The notes under the pieces are model-generated. The model made no database searches. It saw only the letters and a list, made by a program, of their open reading frames with translations, and was not told the origin of the DNA. A stretch of 9,839 nucleotides of DNA from Burkholderiales bacterium (lineage in GTDB: Bacteria > Pseudomonadota > Gammaproteobacteria > Burkholderiales > Burkholderiaceae_F): contig JAJPXW010000166.1 of NCBI GenBank assembly GCA_021205255.1, forward strand, positions 1-9,839, in the 5' to 3' direction. A program made the translations under genes and the position numbers. Shown here piece after piece: positions 6,097 to 9,839 of this stretch. Positions within the stretch are counted from its first letter, which is position 1. Every line of letters starts with the position of its first letter.

Positions 6097-7007
6097 AAGA
6101 CGACAGCAAGAAGTTCTTTATCGATCGCCTTCCTCAACCTTGGGTAAGGTTGATGGAAAACGACCATGAACGTGTGAAGAAATTCCAGGAAGCAACCGGA
6201 GTGACAGTTGATCCGGAAGAACGTTCAGTACTGGAGGAAAACGGCTACTTGTCAATTCCTGTCGACCAGGTCGTTACCGAAGGCAATAAGTACCGCCAAA
6301 CCCGTATCTTGATGGTGCTGGGTAAGGACATATTGGTTACTATCGAAAGAAACCGGCTGGACAGCTTGGATGAACTAAACCGGACATTGGCGCTTTCTCC
6401 TAGATTGACACCAATTGAACTCTTCATGCAGATCCTAACCATTCTTAACGGCGCTGCAAGAAATACAGTCCGTAGAGTTTCCATGGTGCTTGATGGATAC
6501 AGCCAGAAAGTAGTGGATGTCAGTGGTGGATTCGAAACGCATGGAAAATTGCCTGGTGTTGCCGATATTGCGGATACAGTCGTGGCACTAAGCGAAGCCG
6601 AAGAGCTCGTTGCCGATATTATTGAAGGTCAATTGTCCTTGGCAAGAGCAGCTCGCTGGATCAGAAGAATGGTGACTGATCCTCAGATGTTCAAGAGAAT
6701 TGAACTACTTCTGTCGGATGTTGAAAGCTTGCGCAGATTCGACCACTTCCAGCACGAAAAGATTCGTAATCTTGAAGAATCCTTAATGACGACATTGGAT
6801 ATTAAGCAGAACCAGATTACGAAGATCTTCTCGGTTATTACTGCTGTGTTTACACCACCGACAATGGTTGGCGCTTTCTACGGTCAGAACTTTTCCTACA
6901 TGCCGGAACTGACGTCTGCCGGTGGTGAATGGTTCGTTATTGGACTGACGGCATTATCTACCGCAATTCCAATGATGTACATCAGTTGGAAGGGTTGGAT
7001 GCGATGA
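6093..7007 (+). CDS. CorA-family membrane protein with YGQN signature (304 aa)
   Basis: This is a second CorA-like protein and a clear paralogue of the one at 4734. The N-terminal domains share W-x-R, Asn-Asp and Thr-Gly-Val at the same spacing (from Trp17 here, Trp26 there). TM1 at about 242-262 reads NQITKIFSVITAVFTPP, with the conserved Lys and Pro. The signature is Tyr263-Gly-Gln-Asn266, so Met of GMN is Gln. The loop keeps the CorA-type MPEL (SYMPEL), TM2 is about 279-297, and the chain ends with SWKGWMR. As in the other two, 38 residues follow the signature Asn. The start overlaps the previous stop by 4 nt and has GAGGAA at 6082-6087. It is predicted to sit in the inner membrane as a channel subunit. 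A Gln at the mouth of the pore could change ion choice. Confidence 0.92.
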   Translation: MKDDSKKFFIDRLPQPWVRLMENDHERVKKFQEATGVTVDPEERSVLEENGYLSIPVDQVVTEGNKYRQTRILMVLGKDILVTIERNRLDSLDELNRTLALSPRLTPIELFMQILTILNGAARNTVRRVSMVLDGYSQKVVDVSGGFETHGKLPGVADIADTVVALSEAEELVADIIEGQLSLARAARWIRRMVTDPQMFKRIELLLSDVESLRRFDHFQHEKIRNLEESLMTTLDIKQNQITKIFSVITAVFTPPTMVGAFYGQNFSYMPELTSAGGEWFVIGLTALSTAIPMMYISWKGWMR

Positions 7008-7897
7008 TTAGCTTAAAGAGTTTGGACAAAGTCTGGAAGCGTCTACGCGCTTCGGATCTTGAGGAATTGGTTGATTACGGCCGCTCCCTTGAAGTTAACT
7101 TGCTACCAAGCAATAGTACGACTTTGAATCGTCCGAACCGCGTGCTTGGTGTTGCATTAAGGCAAGGCGAGTTAGTTGTTTCGGAAATGATCTGGAACAT
7201 GAGTCCGGACGGCAAAGTCCTCTATACGGTTGAGACTGGTCATACTTTCCTGCTGCCAGGTCGTCTCGAATTTGCTTTGCGGGCCTTTGAAGAGCCAACA
7301 GCGCTTACTGTCGCACTTCTGCTAGTTCAACAATTAATAGAAGACCTCGTAACCGTACAAGAGCATTTGGATAGAGTATTGGACGATGTGGCTATTGAAA
7401 CTAGATTGTTCCAGAAGCTCACAGGAACTACTGAAAGTCCAGGTATCGAAAACTTGAGAGAGGTCGACGAAGAGCTAAAGAAAACGGAGATGCCCCAATC
7501 TTACGTAATTAGATCTTTATTTGACCTTGATAGAGTAGCAAGAAGATTGCGTGAGCTTGCGGAAGAAGAGAGTCAGGAGATGAGGCTTGCCGACGATGTG
7601 GTTGCCGAAATACAAGCCGGCATCGACCGTTCTCAGAGAATTGTGAAGAGAAATCGATTCCAATGGGACTCGGCCTGCCGCTCCATCGACGCTAATAACC
7701 TTAACCTCAACAAGATTTTCAATGCCTTGTGGGCTATCGTCATTCCGAGCAACGTACTAATTAATTGGTATGGTCAAAATTTTAGGGTTATGCCAGAATT
7801 ATCCTGGTGGGGCACGATGCCACTCCAGTTAATTGGATGCATGCTAATTACCTTGATTCCGCTTTATCTTGTAAAACAAGCAGGCGCCATGAGGTAA
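7004..7897 (+). CDS. CorA-family membrane protein with YGQN signature and polar TM1 (297 aa)
   Basis: The start is taken at 7004, in the 4-nt ATGA overlap with the previous gene and 9 nt after GGAAGGG. An earlier in-frame ATG at 6929 would add 25 residues lying wholly inside the upstream gene. The first 230 residues are cytosolic and diverge most from the other two CorA-like proteins. Helices from about 90 onward resemble the CorA stalk. TM1 is about 237-255, with the conserved Lys237 and Pro248 but unusual Asn at 240, 250 and 254. The signature is Tyr256-Gly-Gln-Asn259 followed by FRVMPEL. TM2 is about 271-290, and the chain ends with KQAGAMR. As the last and most divergent member it may be a specialised subunit. 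A strong terminator follows at 7950. Confidence 0.9.
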   Translation: MISLKSLDKVWKRLRASDLEELVDYGRSLEVNLLPSNSTTLNRPNRVLGVALRQGELVVSEMIWNMSPDGKVLYTVETGHTFLLPGRLEFALRAFEEPTALTVALLLVQQLIEDLVTVQEHLDRVLDDVAIETRLFQKLTGTTESPGIENLREVDEELKKTEMPQSYVIRSLFDLDRVARRLRELAEEESQEMRLADDVVAEIQAGIDRSQRIVKRNRFQWDSACRSIDANNLNLNKIFNALWAIVIPSNVLINWYGQNFRVMPELSWWGTMPLQLIGCMLITLIPLYLVKQAGAMR

Positions 7898-7949
7898 TAA
7901 AGATAGTCGCCCTTTAGGGCAATAGAAAAACAGATAAACAGAGAAATAA

Positions 7950-8001
7950 CTCCCGGAAATGCGAAGACATTCGCACTTCCGGGAGGATTTTATGTGTTTT
8001 T
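7950..8001 (+). terminator. Strong intrinsic terminator of the five-gene CorA-like operon
   Basis: CTCCCGGAA (7950-7958) pairs with TTCCGGGAG (7977-7985). After a single A/C mismatch, TGCGAA (7960-7965) pairs with TTCGCA (7970-7975) around a GACA tetraloop. The tail GATTTTATGTGTTTTT is T-rich. A weaker GCCC/GGGC hairpin lies just before it at 7909-7920. This sets the end of the operon transcript. Confidence 0.9.
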
Positions 8002-8032
8002 GATTTTGCCATTTATGTGACAGAAATATTAC

Positions 8033-8222
8033 AGGAGGAATTTTGAAGTGTTTAGCGCCGTAAGGAAAAAGGAGGTACTTAGCCAGCAGAGGCATGGGCC
8101 TGTGGCTGTCCTAATAACGTGGGCTACGTAAAACAAAAACGTAAAGCGGTTTCCATAGGGCTGGAAACTGATCGGTAAGAAACGGGGCGTGACCCGAAAA
8201 TGAACCTAAAGGAGGCACCGAT
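8033..8222 (+). promoter_or_regulatory. Structured leader of the 487-aa gene, possible riboswitch of unknown class
   Basis: The gap 7898-8220 has no convincing gene. After the operon terminator it holds a series of hairpins. AGCCA (8081-8085) pairs with TGGCT (8103-8107), enclosing AGGC/GCCT (8090-8093 with 8098-8101). ACGT (8117-8120) pairs with ACGT (8126-8129). CGGTTTCC (8147-8154) pairs with GGAAACTG (8163-8170), with one G-U pair. CGGG (8183-8186) pairs with CCCG (8193-8196). ATCGG (8171-8175) can also pair with CCGAT (8218-8222), covering part of the start codon. Three Shine-Dalgarno-like runs occur, at 8033, 8069 and 8209, and only the last serves the gene. I compared it by eye with common riboswitch consensuses (TPP, SAM, Mn2+ yybP-ykoY, c-di-GMP, glycine, M-box) and found no match. 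Confidence 0.45.
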
Positions 8223-9684
8223 GATTAAAGAATCTCTGAAAGTTCAAGGAAGCAAACAGTTCGAAGTCAAGCAGCGCGTATCCATTCCAAAGGGCGTGCC
8301 GGAATTTTCCTACGAAGTTACAACCTATTTTTTCCTTCCAAGCGCACTGCAAATCAATTCCCATACTTTTAAGGCGGGAGAATTTGGAAGAAGCATCAAG
8401 AACTACATTCGCCTGCAGGCGCCAGTGGAAAAAATTTCACGGATGACAAAGCCGCAAGGTGCATTGTCAGTTCTTAAGAAAAAGTTTGAAAGGATCTATT
8501 CGACCACTGAAGAGGACAAGGTTGCCGATTTTGAAAGCGAATGCAAGCTATTTGCCTTAGTTTATAAAAGTGCATTGCGCAAGCTTGTTAAGCGCTATAT
8601 GCGAGAGGTCGACGTCACCAGAAGAGATGCCGAGGCCTTGAGCTCTGGAATTAGAAAGGTGTTAAATGGATTTCGTGATTTGAAGCCGTTAGCCACTGAT
8701 ATCCAAAATAAATACAACTCCAAGGCATTCAACTACTGTGACGAGTATATGACTGTCATTACGAACTTCTATTTAAAGAAGCTCTATACGAAGTATTTAG
8801 ACGAGGATACGACATCCATTGAAAACCTCTGGCAGGAGCAAACAGAGTATTTGCATAACAACTATCCTACTGAAATCCCGCCTCGGGAAAATGAGCAGTC
8901 GGCATTCCTATTCCGCTGGGCGGCTATAAAGAAATACGTTGGAAGCCTTCTATTTCTCGATGTTCGGTACAGAAGTGGGCCACCAGTCCTGCAACATACT
9001 CTCTATGGAATCGCAGCGGCGCTGTCAATGATATTTGCCACTCTTATCGCATTCCTATTCCAGGATAGATATGGCTCGATTAGCGTGAATCTTTTCATTG
9101 CATTAGTCATAGGCTACATATTCAAAGACCGCATTCAGGAAATATCTAGGGAATGGTTCTCCTCGGTTTTCAGTGAGTGGTTGCCTGATAGGCGTCTGAG
9201 AATATATAAGGACACTAATAAGAAGGTAGGCAAGTGCGAAGAAAGCTTCGATTTCGTCCGGCTTGAGAGACTTAGTCCAATTCTATTGAGAATGGAGGCT
9301 AAGGCTCATGTGGTGTCTCTTGTAAATGACCGTCATAAAGATACGGTATTTCGCTATAAGAAGAAAGTTACGATTAAACAGCCTCAGCTGATGTGCCAGA
9401 TGTCCGGTAACGCCTTATTGGATATAGTTAGATTCAATATTGCTGATTTTATAAAGAACATTGATAGTAACTTTGAGGATCTGCCGTTCTTTGTCGGTGA
9501 AGATCAGGACTCTACGGGTGAGAAGATTTATCACATCCATATGATTAGAGTAATGGCAGTAGGGCAGCAGAGGGATTTGGAAATAACTAGAATTGCTGTT
9601 AATGCCGAAGGAATAAAATATGTCTATATAGTGAAGCCATTTAGAAATACTGTTGCAAATATAGAGGAAGATTTCACTGGTTAG
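8221..9684 (+). CDS. Unrecognised two-span membrane protein (487 aa)
   Basis: I do not recognise this family. The ATG at 8221 is chosen because a perfect AAAGGAGG (8208-8215) ends 5 nt before it. An in-frame ATG at 8200 lies before that site. Residues 1-60 look beta-rich. Residues 60-240 are charged and helical and include a basic run (RKLVKRYMREVDVTRRD). A tight membrane hairpin follows: helix about 261-280, short QDRYGS turn, helix about 287-301. The C-terminal 185 residues are soluble and mixed alpha/beta. Both soluble parts are probably cytosolic. There is no GxN motif, ATPase motif or signal peptide, so it is not a CorA protein. It has its own leader and terminators on both sides, so it is a separate unit. 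A functional link to the neighbouring operon is possible but unsupported. Confidence 0.9.
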   Translation: MIKESLKVQGSKQFEVKQRVSIPKGVPEFSYEVTTYFFLPSALQINSHTFKAGEFGRSIKNYIRLQAPVEKISRMTKPQGALSVLKKKFERIYSTTEEDKVADFESECKLFALVYKSALRKLVKRYMREVDVTRRDAEALSSGIRKVLNGFRDLKPLATDIQNKYNSKAFNYCDEYMTVITNFYLKKLYTKYLDEDTTSIENLWQEQTEYLHNNYPTEIPPRENEQSAFLFRWAAIKKYVGSLLFLDVRYRSGPPVLQHTLYGIAAALSMIFATLIAFLFQDRYGSISVNLFIALVIGYIFKDRIQEISREWFSSVFSEWLPDRRLRIYKDTNKKVGKCEESFDFVRLERLSPILLRMEAKAHVVSLVNDRHKDTVFRYKKKVTIKQPQLMCQMSGNALLDIVRFNIADFIKNIDSNFEDLPFFVGEDQDSTGEKIYHIHMIRVMAVGQQRDLEITRIAVNAEGIKYVYIVKPFRNTVANIEEDFTG

Positions 9685-9694
9685 AAAAAATTAG

Positions 9695-9742
9695 AGAAAA
9701 GCCCCTTATGTCAAATCAAAAGACAGAAGGGGCTTTTCTTTT
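9695..9742 (+). terminator. Strong intrinsic terminator after the 487-aa gene
   Basis: AGAAAAGCCCCTT (9695-9707) pairs perfectly over 13 bp with AAGGGGCTTTTCT (9727-9739), and T's continue to 9742. TGTC (9709-9712) and GACA (9722-9725) can extend the helix inside the loop. The A-rich 5' arm gives it a good T-run in both directions. The remaining bases to 9839 hold no gene that I can support. Confidence 0.9.
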
Positions 9743-9839
9743 GCCTGAATAATTCCAAGGAAAAATGATGTGCGGTAATTAATTCCTCTACTAAGGGAAA
9801 GAAAAAATAGTAGTAATCGCAAATCAAGGGCAGATAAAA

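Noticed and set aside
6929..7003. Earlier in-frame start for the third CorA-like gene
   Set aside because: The added 25 residues lie wholly inside the previous gene and are not CorA-like. The 7004 start has a ribosome binding site and the ATGA overlap.
7844..8095. An 83-codon minus-strand frame across the operon terminator
   Set aside because: It is antisense to the end of a CorA-like gene and runs through a strong hairpin. There is no sign of coding use.
8155..8200. Resemblance of the GGGCTG...CTGATCGG stretch to a TPP riboswitch
   Set aside because: The spacing and the remaining conserved TPP blocks are missing, so I treat the match as chance.

Overview
The window comes from a bacterial chromosome of moderate to low GC, judged by eye and not computed. 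No gene here fixes the lineage. The first gene is a near-complete thiC. The regulatory RNA in the middle is a Mg2+ M-box, a class best known from Firmicutes but found more widely. No tRNA, rRNA, insertion sequence, CRISPR array or phage gene was seen.

Layout. (1) Bases 1-1788: thiC (thiamine pyrimidine synthesis), open at the left edge. (2) 1862-2512: an unrecognised, highly charged helical protein, followed by an intrinsic terminator. (3) 2662-3510, minus strand: a short protein with the RmlD (dTDP-4-dehydrorhamnose reductase) fold signature that has lost the nucleotide-binding glycines and the catalytic tyrosine. (4) 3511-4389: an unusually long, structured leader with a candidate promoter, an M-box aptamer, a candidate terminator, a 14-codon ORF starting Met-Asp-Glu-Asp behind a good ribosome binding site, and further inverted repeats. 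(5) 4390-7897: a tight five-gene operon in the order small single-TM protein, CorA-like, small single-TM protein, CorA-like, CorA-like, closed by a strong terminator. (6) 8000-8220: a second structured leader, then a 487-residue unrecognised protein with a two-helix membrane hairpin (8221-9684) and a strong terminator.

The centrepiece is the Mg2+-sensing leader plus the five-gene membrane operon. All three CorA-like proteins keep the CorA C-terminal layout (TM1, short loop, TM2, basic end), each with exactly 38 residues after the signature Asn. None keeps the Gly-Met-Asn selectivity motif: the first has YSMN and the other two YGQN. The two small proteins share a spaced E-R-x20-H-x-Y pattern across their single membrane helix and look like one family. 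Stop/start overlaps join the second small protein and the last two CorA-like genes. My inference is a hetero-oligomeric CorA-type channel with dedicated single-span partner subunits, made when Mg2+ is low. The sequence supports the domains, the riboswitch and the operon. The complex and its ion are unproven.
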